NCBI GenBank assembly: GCA_018820395.1
Contig: JAHJOG010000263.1
Coordinates: 1 to 64,000 of the forward strand
Direction: 5' to 3'
From: Gammaproteobacteria bacterium
Lineage (GTDB): Bacteria > Pseudomonadota > Gammaproteobacteria > Burkholderiales > Burkholderiaceae_C
DNA length: 64,000 bases
The position numbers and the translations under genes are program-made. Each line of letters starts with the position of its first letter. The first letter of the stretch is position 1. Below the pieces are notes generated by a model. That model saw only the letters and a list, made by a program, of their open reading frames with translations. It made no database searches and had not been told where the DNA came from. Below are positions 8,119 to 17,526 of this stretch, one piece after another.

Positions 8119-9105
8119 TCAACCCTCCGCCGTGAAGCCCACCTTCTTGACGATCGGTGCCCACTTGGCGGTGTCTTTCTTGATGAGGTCTCCGAGCTCG
8201 GCGGGCGTGGACGACATGGCTTCCAGGCCGAAGGTGCCGAGCCCGTCGATCACTTCCTTGTTCGCGAGCGCCGTCTTCAGCGCGGCGTTGAGCTTGGCCA
8301 CCGTTTCCGGCGAGGCCTTTGCCGGCAGGAAGTAGGCGAACCACTCGCTGTGCGCCATGTCCTTGATGCCCTGTTCGGCGAAGGTCGGCACGTCGGGCGT
8401 GAAGCGGCTGCGCTTCTCGCCGGACACGCCGAGGATTCGCACCTTGCCGGTCGCGAGATGCTGCGTGATGTCGCCGATCGGGCCGGAGACGGCGGAGATG
8501 TTGCTGCCGAGCAGGTCGAGCATCGCAGGCTGGGTGCCGCGATAGGCCGCGTGCTTCAGTTCGACGCCGGCGCTCTTGCCCAGCAGCGCGCCGATGAAGT
8601 GGGGCGTGGAGCCTGCCGCTGGCGAACCGAAGTTGGCGCCCGTCGGGTTGGCCTTGGCCCACTCGAGGAATTCGGGCACCGTCTTGACGCTGGCCGGCAC
8701 GGCCGGACCGACGGCAAAGCCGAAGTCGAACACGCAGGCGATCGACACGGGCGTGAGGTCGGCCACGGGGTCGTAGGGCAGCTTCTTGTAGATGTGCGGA
8801 TAGATGGTGAGGATCGATGTCGGCGTCTGCAGGATCGTGGTGCCGTCGGCCGGCTGGGCCTTGACGTAGCTCACGGCGATCTGTCCGCCGGCGCCGGTGC
8901 GGTTCTCGACCACGGCGGCGGCCGCATAACCCGGCGAGAGCTTGGTGGCCACGCGGCGTGCGCAGGTGTCCGAGGTGCCGCCGGCGGCAAAACCCACGGC
9001 CAGCTTGGCTGTCTCGATGTTCTGCGCGAAAGCCTGTTGGCCGATGCCGGCGAGCAGGGCGGAAGCCCCGGCGGTTTGAATCACTTGGCGGCGTGTGAAG
9101 GTCAT
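8119..9105 (-). CDS. Tripartite tricarboxylate transporter (Bug/TctC) periplasmic binding protein
   Basis: 328 residues starting MTFTRRQVIQTAGASALLAG, a signal peptide with a twin-arginine-like motif and cleavage after AFA. The mature part has Bug-family features (VGFAAGGTSDTCAR near the start, PYDPVADLTPVS). Start 9105 is preferred over 9126 because AGGAG lies 10 bases upstream. Bug proteins capture small carboxylates for TctAB-type transporters or for sensing. No tctAB membrane genes are present here, which is common for orphan Bug proteins of Burkholderiales. Its place in the hpa operon suggests an organic-acid ligand linked to the neighbouring dehydratase and aldolase. Confidence 0.92.
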   Translation of the reverse strand: MTFTRRQVIQTAGASALLAGIGQQAFAQNIETAKLAVGFAAGGTSDTCARRVATKLSPGYAAAAVVENRTGAGGQIAVSYVKAQPADGTTILQTPTSILTIYPHIYKKLPYDPVADLTPVSIACVFDFGFAVGPAVPASVKTVPEFLEWAKANPTGANFGSPAAGSTPHFIGALLGKSAGVELKHAAYRGTQPAMLDLLGSNISAVSGPIGDITQHLATGKVRILGVSGEKRSRFTPDVPTFAEQGIKDMAHSEWFAYFLPAKASPETVAKLNAALKTALANKEVIDGLGTFGLEAMSSTPAELGDLIKKDTAKWAPIVKKVGFTAEG

Positions 9106-9130
9106 GGTGCGGTGTCTCCTCGACATGGTT

Positions 9131-10867
9131 TCAGGATTCGTCGCGCAGCCAGGTGACTGCGCCCGAGTGGGTCACGGCGCCTTGGTGGCCAGGACGCACG
9201 GTGAGCGCGTATTTTTCCAGCAAGCCGCCCAGATGGGTCCTCACGTTTACCTCACGTTCGGCGAGCCGCGCCGCAATTTCGTCGGTCGACAGCTCGACCG
9301 TGATGCTGCGCGCGTCGGCGCGGGCGTCGATGGCGATGATGTCGCCGTCGACCAGGGCTGCGATCGGACCGCCCTCGGCGGCTTCCGGGCCGGCATAGCC
9401 GATGCACAGGCCCCGCGTGGCGCCGGAAAAGCGCCCGTCGGTGAGCAGCGCCACCTTGTCGCCCATGCCCTGGCCATAGAGCAGGGCGGTGATGCCGAGC
9501 ATCTCGCGCATGCCCGGACTGCCCTTGGGGCCTTCGTTGCGGATCACGATCACGTCGCCGGGGGCATACCGGCGGTTCTGCACGGCCGCCTGCGCTTCTT
9601 CTTCGGAATCGAACACGCGCGCCGGCCCGCGATGCACCAGGGACTTCAATCCCGCAGTCTTCAGCAGCGCGCCGTCGGGGCACAGGTTGCCCTTGAGCAC
9701 GGCCAGGCCGCCGTCCTGCGAGAGCGGGTCGCCGGCCCTGCGCACCACGCGGCCGTCGGGCTCCGCCACGCCGGACAGTTCGTCGGCCAGCGTGCGACCG
9801 GTGAAAGTCAGCGCGTCGCCATGCAGCCAGCCCTGCGCCAGCATCGTGCGCAGGATCACCCCGGCGCCGCCGATGTAGTAAACGTCCCGCGCCAGGTATT
9901 TGCCGCCCGGGCGCAGATCGGCGATGAGCGGCGTCCGCGCGAACACTTCCGCCACGTCGTCGAGATGAAAACGAATGCCCGCCTCGTGCGCGATGGCCGG
10001 CAGGTGCAACGCGGCGTTGGTCGATCCGCCGGTGGCCGACACCAGCGCGCAGGCGTTCTCCAGCGCTTTGCGCGTGACGATGTCGCGCGGCAGCGGGCCA
10101 TCGCCCATGACGGCCTTCATAAGCGTCTTCGCGGCGCGGCGCATCAGCGGCGCACGCTCGCTGAACACGGCCGGCACCATGCTCGAACCGATCGGTGCGA
10201 GGCCCAGCGCTTCGGACACCATGCCCATGGTGTTGGCCGTGAACTGCCCCGCGCAGGCCCCGGCCGTCGGCAGGCAGGCGCGGCTCATGGCTTCGAGTTC
10301 GTCGGGCGTGGCGTCGCCCGCGAGCACCTTGCCGATGGTTTCATAGGTGTCGACCACGTTCAGGTCGGCGCCGTCCGGGCCCGGCATCTGTCCGGGCAAC
10401 GCCGAGCCACCGTGCACGAAGACGCTCGGGACGTTGCAGCGCACCATCCCCATCATCAGGCCCGGCAGGTTCTTGTCGCAGGCGCCGATGGCGAAGATGC
10501 CGTCCCACTGGTGGCCGCGCGTGGACGCTTCCACGCTGTCGGCGATGAGTTCGCGCGAGATGAGCGAAAAGCGCATGCCCGAATGCGCCATCGTGAGCCC
10601 GTCGCTGATCGACACCACCGGGCATTCGTGCGGCGTGCCGCCACCCGCGTAGATGCCGGTCTTGGCGTGCTGGGCCTGCTCGCGCAAATTGAGATTGCAC
10701 GGGCTCATTTCGCCGCCCGTGTGGAACACGCCGACGTGCGGCCGGAGGATGTCTTCGTCGTCCTGGCCCAGCGCATGCAGAAAGCTGCGCGTGGTGGCGC
10801 GGATCACGCCGTCGCGGATGGTGGCCGAGCGGAATCGCTGGGTCGGCTTGCGGGGCTCGTCGGTCAT
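9131..10867 (-). CDS. IlvD/Edd-family dehydratase
   Basis: 578 residues with the three cluster-binding cysteines of the family: [16 protein letters not shown] and [17 protein letters not shown]. The C-terminal barrel includes [11 protein letters not shown] and [14 protein letters not shown]. These iron-sulphur enzymes dehydrate 2,3-dihydroxy acids (branched-chain synthesis) or aldonic acids. Its position directly after hpaI (4-base gap), together with a Bug protein, a class II aldolase and a PanE-like reductase, argues against the housekeeping ilvD role and for a catabolic dehydratase. That assignment is inference. A 602-residue opposite-strand ORF is a shadow. Confidence 0.9.
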   Translation of the reverse strand: MTDEPRKPTQRFRSATIRDGVIRATTRSFLHALGQDDEDILRPHVGVFHTGGEMSPCNLNLREQAQHAKTGIYAGGGTPHECPVVSISDGLTMAHSGMRFSLISRELIADSVEASTRGHQWDGIFAIGACDKNLPGLMMGMVRCNVPSVFVHGGSALPGQMPGPDGADLNVVDTYETIGKVLAGDATPDELEAMSRACLPTAGACAGQFTANTMGMVSEALGLAPIGSSMVPAVFSERAPLMRRAAKTLMKAVMGDGPLPRDIVTRKALENACALVSATGGSTNAALHLPAIAHEAGIRFHLDDVAEVFARTPLIADLRPGGKYLARDVYYIGGAGVILRTMLAQGWLHGDALTFTGRTLADELSGVAEPDGRVVRRAGDPLSQDGGLAVLKGNLCPDGALLKTAGLKSLVHRGPARVFDSEEEAQAAVQNRRYAPGDVIVIRNEGPKGSPGMREMLGITALLYGQGMGDKVALLTDGRFSGATRGLCIGYAGPEAAEGGPIAALVDGDIIAIDARADARSITVELSTDEIAARLAEREVNVRTHLGGLLEKYALTVRPGHQGAVTHSGAVTWLRDES

Positions 10868-10871
10868 CGGC

Positions 10872-11681
10872 TCAGTAGCTCCCACCGGCGGCTTGCGCCT
10901 TGACGCCGTCCTTGAAGCGCGCGGCCAGCGCACTGGTGCCTCGCGCGAGCAGGTTGGTGTCGAGCCCGACTGCGACGAAGAGTGCGCCCAGTTGCAGGTA
11001 CTCGCGCGACAGCGCCTCGTCGGTCGTCAAAATGCCCGCGGCCTTGCCGGCGCGATTGATGCGCTCGATCGCATCGCGAATGGCGGTCTGCACCTCGGCG
11101 TGCCCGGGATTGCCCACGTGCCCCATCGATGCCGACAGGTCCGCGGGCCCGATGAAGACGCCGTCCACGCCCTCGACGGCGGCAATCGCATCGAGGTTCG
11201 CGAGCGCCTCGCGCGTCTCGGCCTGCACCAGCAGGCAGACCTGATCGTTGGCTTCGCGCGGGTACGCCGGGTAGCGACCCCAGCGCGACGCGCGGGCGCC
11301 GCCCATGCCGCGAACGCCCGTCGGCGGGTAGCGCATGGCGCGCACGATGTCGCGCGCCTGTTCGGCCGTGTCGACCATCGGCACCAGTAGCGTTTCGACG
11401 CCCAGGTCCAGGTACTGCTTGATCAGCGCCGTGCCGACGTGGCCGTGTCCGACCGGCACGCGCGCGATGGCGTGGGAGCCAGGATAGGCGGCGATCGCCT
11501 GCGCCTGCTGCAACACGCTGCGCAGGCCATTGGGCGAATGCTCGCCGTCGATCAGCAGCCAGTCGAAGCCGGCGCCCGCGCAGATCTCGGCGCTGTAGCT
11601 GTCGGCGAGGCCGAGCCAGAGCCCGATCTGCGCGCGCCGCTCGACCAGCGCCTTCTTGAATGCATTGATGGGAGTATTCAT
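10872..11681 (-). CDS. hpaI: 4-hydroxy-2-oxoheptanedioate aldolase
   Basis: 269 residues of the HpcH/HpaI class II pyruvate aldolases. Visible motifs are LIDGEHSPN (catalytic and metal region), [24 protein letters not shown] and [16 protein letters not shown]. It cleaves 4-hydroxy-2-oxoheptane-1,7-dioate to pyruvate and succinic semialdehyde, the last step of homoprotocatechuate breakdown. It lies 10 bases after hpaH in the order expected for the pathway. Close relatives act on sugar acids (KDR/KDG aldolases), which matters because the next gene is an IlvD-type dehydratase: this aldolase could serve both routes. Confidence 0.9.
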   Translation of the reverse strand: MNTPINAFKKALVERRAQIGLWLGLADSYSAEICAGAGFDWLLIDGEHSPNGLRSVLQQAQAIAAYPGSHAIARVPVGHGHVGTALIKQYLDLGVETLLVPMVDTAEQARDIVRAMRYPPTGVRGMGGARASRWGRYPAYPREANDQVCLLVQAETREALANLDAIAAVEGVDGVFIGPADLSASMGHVGNPGHAEVQTAIRDAIERINRAGKAAGILTTDEALSREYLQLGALFVAVGLDTNLLARGTSALAARFKDGVKAQAAGGSY

Positions 11682-11691
11682 GCCGGGTCTT

Positions 11692-12495
11692 TCAGGTGAG
11701 GCGGAAGGCGATCGAGCCGAGCGGGCCGTAGTCTGCGTGGAAGCTGTCTCCGGGCAGCGCGGTGGTCGGGCGGGTGAACGAGCCGCCCAGCACCACTTCG
11801 CCGGCGTCGAGGTATTCGTCCCACGGCGCGAGCTTGTTGGCGAGCCAGGCCACGCCGGTCGCGGGATGGTTGAGCACCGCGGCGGCGACGCCCGATTCCT
11901 CGATGACGCCGTTCTTGTAGAGCAGTGCGCTGACCCAGCGCAGGTCGACCGCGTCGGGCTTCACCGGCCGTCCGCCAGTCACGATGCCTGCATTGGCGGC
12001 GTTGTCGGAGATGGTGTCGAACACGCGGCGCGGGGCCCTGGTGTGCCGGTCGAACTGTTCGATGCGCGCGTCGATGATCTCGATGGCGGGCACCACGTAG
12101 TCGGTGGCGGCCAGCACGTCGAAAATCGTCGCCTTCGGTCCGCGCAGCTTGCGGCCCAGCACGAAGGCCAGCTCGACCTCGATGCGCGGCGCGATGAAGC
12201 GCTCGAACGGGATGTCGCTTCCCTGGTCGAAGAACATGTCGTCGAAGAGCGTGCCGTAGTCCGGTTCGGTGATCTGGCTCGCCTGCTGCATGGCACGCGA
12301 GGTGAGGCCGATCTTGTGGCCCTTGACCGTGCGGCCCTCGGCCAGCTTGATGCGCGTCCATTCGCGCGAGATCGCGTAGCCGTCCTCGACGGTCATCTCG
12401 GGATGGCGCTTGGAGAAATGCTCGACCTGCACGCGCGACTTCTCGCTCTGGTGGAGTTCTTTCGCGAGCTGCTCGACGATGGGGGTGGCCAGCAT
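11692..12495 (-). CDS. hpaH: 2-oxo-hept-4-ene-1,7-dioate hydratase
   Basis: 267 residues, the usual HpaH/MhpD length. Conserved blocks include [38 protein letters not shown] and EIIDARIEQ, with the acidic metal ligands of the FAH-like hydratase fold. It adds water to the ring-cleavage product before HpaI. The ATG at 12495 lies 7 bases after the hpaF stop. The track shows it only as the tail of a 420-residue frame whose first half is shadow of hpaF. Confidence 0.93.
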   Translation of the reverse strand: MLATPIVEQLAKELHQSEKSRVQVEHFSKRHPEMTVEDGYAISREWTRIKLAEGRTVKGHKIGLTSRAMQQASQITEPDYGTLFDDMFFDQGSDIPFERFIAPRIEVELAFVLGRKLRGPKATIFDVLAATDYVVPAIEIIDARIEQFDRHTRAPRRVFDTISDNAANAGIVTGGRPVKPDAVDLRWVSALLYKNGVIEESGVAAAVLNHPATGVAWLANKLAPWDEYLDAGEVVLGGSFTRPTTALPGDSFHADYGPLGSIAFRLT

Positions 12496-12502
12496 GGGCG
12501 TC

Positions 12503-12907
12503 CTAGGCGTTGAAGAGAGGATGCAGGTTGCCGCACTTGCCATCGTAGACCTGGCCCGGCGCCTCGTCGATCTGCAAGGTGATGCCGACGTGGCGGCGCG
12601 CGAGGAGCGGCTCGAAGTGGCGCTTGGCGCTCGCCACCAGCGCATCGCCGATGCGCTTCTTGACCGCATCGGAGCGGCCCGCGGCCATGCGCACGTTGAG
12701 ATAGACGAAACCATGGTCGCCGCTGCCGTCGGCCACCGCGTGGTGCGCCGCCGGATAGGCCAACACCCGCGTGCCGCCCGTCGGGTAGACCTGCGCGCCA
12801 TGCTCGTCGTGCTGCGCCAGCATGGTGTCGGCCATGGTTCGGCAGAGGGCCGACATGTCGGTGTCGGCTTCGATGTTCGGCGTGTAGAGGATGACCATGT
12901 GCGGCAT
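12503..12907 (-). CDS. hpaF: 5-carboxymethyl-2-hydroxymuconate delta-isomerase
   Basis: 134 residues starting Met-Pro. After removal of Met, Pro-1 is the catalytic base in this tautomerase-like family. Length and motifs ([32 protein letters not shown]) fit CHM isomerase, which moves the double bond of 5-carboxymethyl-2-hydroxymuconate. The gene is tightly packed between hpaD and hpaH. Confidence 0.92.
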   Translation of the reverse strand: MPHMVILYTPNIEADTDMSALCRTMADTMLAQHDEHGAQVYPTGGTRVLAYPAAHHAVADGSGDHGFVYLNVRMAAGRSDAVKKRIGDALVASAKRHFEPLLARRHVGITLQIDEAPGQVYDGKCGNLHPLFNA

Positions 12908-12923
12908 CGTGGGTTCCTTGCGT

Positions 12924-13751
12924 TCAGACGACCGACATGGTCGCCGCGGTGCATGTCACCGCGAAGATCGGAATGGCTTTCATGTGCAGGATCTCACCCT
13001 TGCCGCGCGCCGCGGCGGCGACCGACAGAAAGGTCCGCACTTCGAAGCCGCCCTGGCCGGCTTCGCGATAGGTGGCTTCATCGCCGTAGGTGTCGAGCGA
13101 CAGCAGCGCCTCGCGGTCGTTGGCGCACCAGCGGTCCATGAACTCGCGGTCCCAGGCTTCGTTGACCTTGCCCGAATCCGGCGTGGCCGGCCAGTGCGAG
13201 ATGCCGCCGGTGCCGACCAGCGCGATGCGCTCGGGCGCCTTGTCGCACGCCCGCCGCAGCGCTTCGCCGAAGGCCCAGGCGCGGTGCAGCGGCGTCAGCG
13301 GCGGCCCCTGGCAGTTGATGTTGACCGGAACGACCGTCGTGTCGAAGCCCGGCGTCAGGAAGTTGAGCGGCACGATGATGCCGTGGTCGAACTTCCATTC
13401 TTCGGCGTAGGCGACGTCGACCGTCTGCATCACCTCGCGGATCAGCCGCTGCGACAGCGCCGCGTCGCCCGGCACGCGGGTCTTTTCGATGCCGAGCCAT
13501 TTCGGGTCTTCGATCGGGCCTTCGTAGCTGTCGGCCATGCCCATCGCGTAGGCGGGCATGTTGTTCATGAAGAAGTTGGCGAAGTGCTCCGCGGCCACCA
13601 CGATCAGCGCGTCGGGCTTCGACGCGCGCAGCAGCTCGCCCATGCGATGGAACTGCGCGTGGAATTCGTCCTTGACGGCCGCATCGGCGAGGTGCGCCCG
13701 GCCGGTGATTCCCGGGGCATGGCTGCACACACCGGCGAAGACAAGGCTCAT
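12924..13751 (-). CDS. hpaD: Class III extradiol dioxygenase (LigB type), homoprotocatechuate 2,3-dioxygenase
   Basis: 275 residues of the LigB superfamily. The likely iron ligands are His in GVCSHAPG (near residue 11) and in the AAEHFANFF region, plus an acidic residue in the C-terminal half; the acid/base His is in GGISHWP. By context it opens the ring of 3,4-dihydroxyphenylacetate. It is preceded in the same operon by a LigA-like small subunit gene, which the single-gene HpcB/HpaD of enterobacteria lacks, so the enzyme may be an alpha-beta complex as in protocatechuate 4,5-dioxygenase. Substrate assignment rests on the surrounding hpaE/F/G/H/I. Confidence 0.88.
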   Translation of the reverse strand: MSLVFAGVCSHAPGITGRAHLADAAVKDEFHAQFHRMGELLRASKPDALIVVAAEHFANFFMNNMPAYAMGMADSYEGPIEDPKWLGIEKTRVPGDAALSQRLIREVMQTVDVAYAEEWKFDHGIIVPLNFLTPGFDTTVVPVNINCQGPPLTPLHRAWAFGEALRRACDKAPERIALVGTGGISHWPATPDSGKVNEAWDREFMDRWCANDREALLSLDTYGDEATYREAGQGGFEVRTFLSVAAAARGKGEILHMKAIPIFAVTCTAATMSVV

Positions 13752-13789
13752 GTCGATCTCCCGAGGCTGGCTGGAATACGGGGCGCCAT

Positions 13790-14125
13790 CTAGACCCCCG
13801 CGACTTTCTCGTCGTGCCCGGTCGTCATCGCATAGATGCCGGCGCGCACCGGGCCGTACTTGCGCACGCCCTCGCGCATCGCGGCGATGTAGTCGGCCCA
13901 GGGCATGCCGAGCAGGGGCGCGAAATGCATCAGCAGCTGGCCGTTGCAGCCCAGCACGTAGAGCTTGCCGATGTCGCCGGCGTCGATCGCCTCGCGCTCT
14001 TCGGGTTCGAGCTCGTAGCCGTCGAGGAGCGCCGCGCGGGCGGCGCCGCCTTCGGTATAGCGCCGCTGCACCTCGGCGTCGCGGTTGAGCGAGAACAGAA
14101 ACTTCTGCATGGCGTAGAGGCTCAT
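13790..14125 (-). CDS. LigA-like small subunit of extradiol dioxygenase
   Basis: 111 residues starting MSLYAMQKFLFSLNRD. The helical pattern with YELEPEEREAIDAGDIGKLYVLGCN matches the alpha chain (LigA domain) of protocatechuate 4,5-dioxygenase, which covers the active-site mouth of the LigB chain. It has no catalytic metal ligands of its own. The gene lies between hpaE (11-base gap) and hpaD (38-base gap). The track shows it only as the second half of a longer frame starting at 14440. Confidence 0.85.
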   Translation of the reverse strand: MSLYAMQKFLFSLNRDAEVQRRYTEGGAARAALLDGYELEPEEREAIDAGDIGKLYVLGCNGQLLMHFAPLLGMPWADYIAAMREGVRKYGPVRAGIYAMTTGHDEKVAGV

Positions 14126-14136
14126 GGCCGTCTCCT

Positions 14137-15594
14137 TCAGACGCCCCAATGCGGGATGTGGTGCGAGCCGAGCGACACGGCCACGTTCTTCGGCTCGCAG
14201 AAGACCTCGTAGCTCCAGGTGCCGCCCTCGCGGCCGGTGCCCGAGGCCTTGGTGCCGCCGAAGGGCTGGCGCAGGTCGCGCACGTTCTGGCTGTTGACGA
14301 AGCACATGCCGGCCTCGACGGCGGCCGCGACGCGGTGCGCGCGGCCCAGGTTCTCGGTCCACACGTAGCTCGAGAGGCCGTAGTCGATGTCGTTGGCCAG
14401 CCGAATCGCCTCGGCCTCGTCCTTGAACGGAATCAGGCACGCCACGGGGCCGAAGATTTCTTCCTGCGCGATGCGCATGCGGTTGTCGACGTCGGCGAAG
14501 ACGGTCGGCACCACGTAGTTGCCCTTCTTGACGCGGTCCGCGAGCTCAGGCGCGCCCAGTCCGCCGCACAGGAGCGTGGCCCCTTCCTTCGGGCCGAGCT
14601 CGATGTAGCTGCGCACCTTGGCCAGGTGTGCCTGCGAGATCATCGGGCCGACGATGGTCTTCTCGTCCAGCGGGTCGCCGACCAGGATGCGTTTGGCGCG
14701 CTCGGCGAACTTGGCGGCGAAGTCCGCGTAGATCGACTGCTGCACGAGGATGCGCGACCCGGCGGTGCAGCGCTCGCCGTTGTTGCTGAAGATCATGAAC
14801 ACGGCCGCGTCGAGCGCGCGCGCCAGGTCGGCGTCGTCGAACACCACGAAGGGGCTCTTGCCTCCGAGCTCCATGCTGAACTTCTTCAGGCCCGCGCTCT
14901 TCACGATGCGATCGCCCGTGGCCGTCGAACCGGTGAACGAGATCGCACGCACGCCGCGGTGCGACACCAGTGGCTCGCCCGCTTCCTTGCCGGTGCCGTG
15001 CACGAGGTTCAGCACGCCGGGCGGGATGCCGGCCTCGAGCGCGAGCTCGCCCAGGCGCGCTGCGGTGAGCGGCGAGAGCTCGCTCATTTTCAGCACTGCC
15101 GTGTTGCCGAAGGCGAGGCAGGGCGCGACTTTCCAGGTCGCCGTCATGAAAGGCACGTTCCACGGGGAGATCAGCGCGCACACGCCGACCGGGTGGAACA
15201 GCGTGTAGTTGAGGTGCGTCGGCGTCGGGTAGGTGTGGCCGTCGACGCGCGTGCACATCTCCGCGAAATAGTAGAAGTTGTCGGCCGCGCGCGGCACCAG
15301 TTGCTTGCCGGTTTGCGCGATCACCTGGCCGCAGTCGTTGGTTTCGGTCTGCGCGATTTCCGGCACGTGCGCGGCGATCAGGTCGCCGAGCTTGCGGATC
15401 AGCGCGGCGCGCTGCGGGGCGGGCAGGCCGGCCCACTTCGGAAAGGCGTCCTTGGCGGCGGCCACGGCGGCGTCGACTTCGGCCTTGCCGCCCGACGCGA
15501 CTTCGGCCAGCACCTCTTGCGTGGCGGGGTTGACGGTCTGGAAATAGTCGGTGCCGGCGACCGGCTTGCCGTTGATGAGGTGGTCGACTCTCAT
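14137..15594 (-). CDS. hpaE: 5-carboxymethyl-2-hydroxymuconate semialdehyde dehydrogenase
   Basis: 485-residue NAD-dependent aldehyde dehydrogenase. The catalytic Cys276 lies in NNGERCTAGSR, the general base Glu242 in MELGGKSP, and the cofactor motif FTGSTATG at residues 220-227. It oxidises the semialdehyde formed by HpaD. The start codon overlaps the hpaG2 stop by 4 bases (ATGA at 15591-15594), a sign of translational coupling. Length and neighbours fit HpaE closely. Confidence 0.94.
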   Translation of the reverse strand: MRVDHLINGKPVAGTDYFQTVNPATQEVLAEVASGGKAEVDAAVAAAKDAFPKWAGLPAPQRAALIRKLGDLIAAHVPEIAQTETNDCGQVIAQTGKQLVPRAADNFYYFAEMCTRVDGHTYPTPTHLNYTLFHPVGVCALISPWNVPFMTATWKVAPCLAFGNTAVLKMSELSPLTAARLGELALEAGIPPGVLNLVHGTGKEAGEPLVSHRGVRAISFTGSTATGDRIVKSAGLKKFSMELGGKSPFVVFDDADLARALDAAVFMIFSNNGERCTAGSRILVQQSIYADFAAKFAERAKRILVGDPLDEKTIVGPMISQAHLAKVRSYIELGPKEGATLLCGGLGAPELADRVKKGNYVVPTVFADVDNRMRIAQEEIFGPVACLIPFKDEAEAIRLANDIDYGLSSYVWTENLGRAHRVAAAVEAGMCFVNSQNVRDLRQPFGGTKASGTGREGGTWSYEVFCEPKNVAVSLGSHHIPHWGV

Positions 15595-16346
15595 GGGATT
15601 CCTCGAATGGTGTTGACGAGCGCACCGATGCGCTCGATCTCGGTGACGATCACGTCGCCGGGCTGACAGTCGACCACGCCATCGGGCGTGCCGGTGAGGA
15701 TCAGGTCGCCGGGCGACAGGGTCATGAAGCTGCTGAAGTACTCGATCAGGAAGGGCGCGTCGAAGATCATGTCCCTCGTGTTGCCGGACTGGGTGACTTT
15801 GCCGTTGACGGTGGTCTGCAGCGCCAGCGACATCGGGTCGTCGATGTCCGCCGCATCGACGAGCCAGGGGCCGATCGGCGTGCAGGTGTCGCGGTTCTTC
15901 ACGCGCAGGTTGGGGCGATACCAGTTTTCCAGGTAGTCGCGAATCGCGTAGTCGTTGGCCACGGTGTAGCCGCCGATGAAGTCGTAGGCGTCGTCGCGTC
16001 GCACCTTGCGCGCGGTCTTGCCGACGACGATCACCAACTCGCACTCGTAGTGCATGAACTTCACCTCGGCCGGGCGATCGGTCATCTGTCGATGGCCGGT
16101 GAGCGTGCTCTCGCCCTTGACGAAGACAAGCGGCTCTTCGGGCGCCTTGAACTCCAGCTCCTTGGCATGGTCGGCGTAGTTGAGCCCGAGCGCGAGGATG
16201 GTGCGTGGGCGGGGCGTGGGCGCGAGCGGCGGCAGCCACGACACGGATCCCGGGGCGACGCGGCGGCCGTCGGCCAGCAGCAGCTGATCGTCGGCGGCGG
16301 TGGCGTCGTGCTCTGCGCCTTCGAAGACAACGCGGGCGTGTTTCAA
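15591..16346 (-). CDS. hpaG2: HpaG2-type decarboxylase/isomerase subunit (FAH family)
   Basis: 251 residues of the fumarylacetoacetate hydrolase fold. ILALGLNYADHAKE, the metal ligands around HYECELVIVVGK, and SLSPGDLILTGTPDGV-like C-terminal motifs are visible. In enterobacteria HpaG is a single two-domain protein; here, as in many proteobacteria, the two halves are separate genes. It decarboxylates 5-oxo-pent-3-ene-1,2,5-tricarboxylate. It overlaps hpaG1 upstream and hpaE downstream by 4 bases each. Confidence 0.92.
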   Translation of the reverse strand: MKHARVVFEGAEHDATAADDQLLLADGRRVAPGSVSWLPPLAPTPRPRTILALGLNYADHAKELEFKAPEEPLVFVKGESTLTGHRQMTDRPAEVKFMHYECELVIVVGKTARKVRRDDAYDFIGGYTVANDYAIRDYLENWYRPNLRVKNRDTCTPIGPWLVDAADIDDPMSLALQTTVNGKVTQSGNTRDMIFDAPFLIEYFSSFMTLSPGDLILTGTPDGVVDCQPGDVIVTEIERIGALVNTIRGIP

Positions 16347-16966
16347 GCGGGTTCTCCGGTCAGGGTCTGGCTAAGCGGCTCGAAGCCCGGCGCGCTGATG
16401 CGGATGCTGTCGCCCGCACGCGCGAGCGGCCGCCCGGCATCGCAACCGAGCATCAACACATCGCCTTGCGCGAGGGTCATGAAGGCGCCGACCTCGGCGA
16501 GCAACTGCGATGCGCTTCGGACGAGGTGCGCGAAGTCGATCGACTGGCACGTCTGCCCGTTGATTTCCACGGTCAGATGGAAGGTGGCGGGGTCGTCCAC
16601 TTCCTCGGCATCGCGCAGCGCGGGCCCGACGCCCAGAAAGCCGTCCAGGCACTTGAACTTGACCGGCGGACGAAAGAAGCTCGCGTGGGGGATCGACAGG
16701 TCGTTCATGAGCACGAAGCCGACCACGTCGCCGTCCGCGCCGATCACCATGCCGACCGTCGCGCCCACTTCGACTTGGGGCACGTTCGCAGGCACCGCGA
16801 CGGCGCTGCCGGACGCGCTCCAGGTGTTGGCGGTCTTGATGTAGAGCACGGGCGCCTTGGGCGGCGCCTTGTAGGGCGGCTGACTCATCTGCGCTGCCAT
16901 CTGCTCGACTTCCGCCTGGAAGTTCAGCAGCACGCCGTAGACGGTGCCGGTGGGCATGAAGGTCAT
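16343..16966 (-). CDS. hpaG1: HpaG1-type isomerase/decarboxylase subunit (FAH family)
   Basis: 207-residue FAH-family protein matching the N-terminal half of enterobacterial HpaG (GTVYGVLLNFQAE, PPKAPVLYIKTANTW, MNDLSIPHASFF). The residues LMLGCDAGRP replace the usual LTGTP motif of the second domain, as expected for HpaG1. The ATG at 16966 overlaps the hpaR stop (ATGA), so regulator and enzymes are translated in a coupled manner. Confidence 0.9.
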   Translation of the reverse strand: MTFMPTGTVYGVLLNFQAEVEQMAAQMSQPPYKAPPKAPVLYIKTANTWSASGSAVAVPANVPQVEVGATVGMVIGADGDVVGFVLMNDLSIPHASFFRPPVKFKCLDGFLGVGPALRDAEEVDDPATFHLTVEINGQTCQSIDFAHLVRSASQLLAEVGAFMTLAQGDVLMLGCDAGRPLARAGDSIRISAPGFEPLSQTLTGEPA

Positions 16967-17394
16967 GGTTGTTCCAGTTCGATCACCTGGTCGAGCAGTT
17001 GGTAGAGCTGCATCAGCTTCTGCCGGCCCAGGGACTTTTCCATCCAGTCGTAATGCGATTCGATCGTGCACGACAGGTTGTTGACGAGCCGCATTCCCTT
17101 GGCGGTGGCTTCGACCACGCTGCGGCGCTGGTCTTCGGGGTCGCGCGCGCGGCGGATCAGGCCGTCGCGCTCCATGCGCGCGAGAACGCCCGTGAGGCTC
17201 GGGCCCAGGATGAAGGCCTCGCGCGCCACGCGTCCGGTGTCGACCACGCCATGTTCGCCAAGCACGCGCAGCACGCGCCATTGCTGATCGCTCAGGCCAT
17301 GCTCCCGCAGGCTCGGGCGCGTGTGTGCCATGACGGCTTCGCGCGCCTGCAGCAGCAGGCGAGGGAGGTTGCGGTGGGTGAAAGCAGTGGCCAT
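16963..17394 (-). CDS. hpaR: MarR-family repressor of the homoprotocatechuate operon
   Basis: 143 residues with a MarR winged helix: LSDQQWRVLRVLGEHG, then the recognition region ILGPSLTGVLARMERDGL and the wing DPEDQRRSV. The N-terminus LLLQAREAVM resembles HpaR of enteric bacteria, which represses the meta-cleavage operon until homoprotocatechuate or its precursor is present. An in-frame ATG at 17412 would add 6 residues but lies inside a perfect palindrome. I prefer 17394, though neither has a Shine-Dalgarno. It is the first gene of the operon, so it is autoregulated if it binds that palindrome. Confidence 0.9.
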   Translation of the reverse strand: MATAFTHRNLPRLLLQAREAVMAHTRPSLREHGLSDQQWRVLRVLGEHGVVDTGRVAREAFILGPSLTGVLARMERDGLIRRARDPEDQRRSVVEATAKGMRLVNNLSCTIESHYDWMEKSLGRQKLMQLYQLLDQVIELEQP

Positions 17395-17403
17395 GGTCGA
17401 TTT

Positions 17404-17419
17404 ATTTAACATGTTAAAT
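17404..17419. promoter_or_regulatory. Perfect 16-bp palindrome, probable HpaR operator
   Basis: ATTTAACATGTTAAAT is its own reverse complement and lies 10 bases before the hpaR ATG. On the minus strand its half TTAAAT could be the promoter -10, giving an almost leaderless hpaR message. Binding here would block transcription of the whole 13-gene operon. Assignment to HpaR is inferred from position and MarR-type symmetry. Confidence 0.7.
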
Positions 17420-17526
17420 GAATTGGCTTTCACGCGTCGTCCGGGATAACCCTCGGCCTTCTTCAGGATGGCATGTGCCGCGGTGCCGGGACGGCGCCCG
17501 GCAACTCCGGCCGGCTTTGCGCTCTC

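Noticed and set aside
9095-10903. 602-residue plus-strand ORF opposite the IlvD/Edd gene
   Set aside because: Antisense shadow of a gene with all three family cysteines; composition is His/Arg/Val-rich without a recognisable domain.
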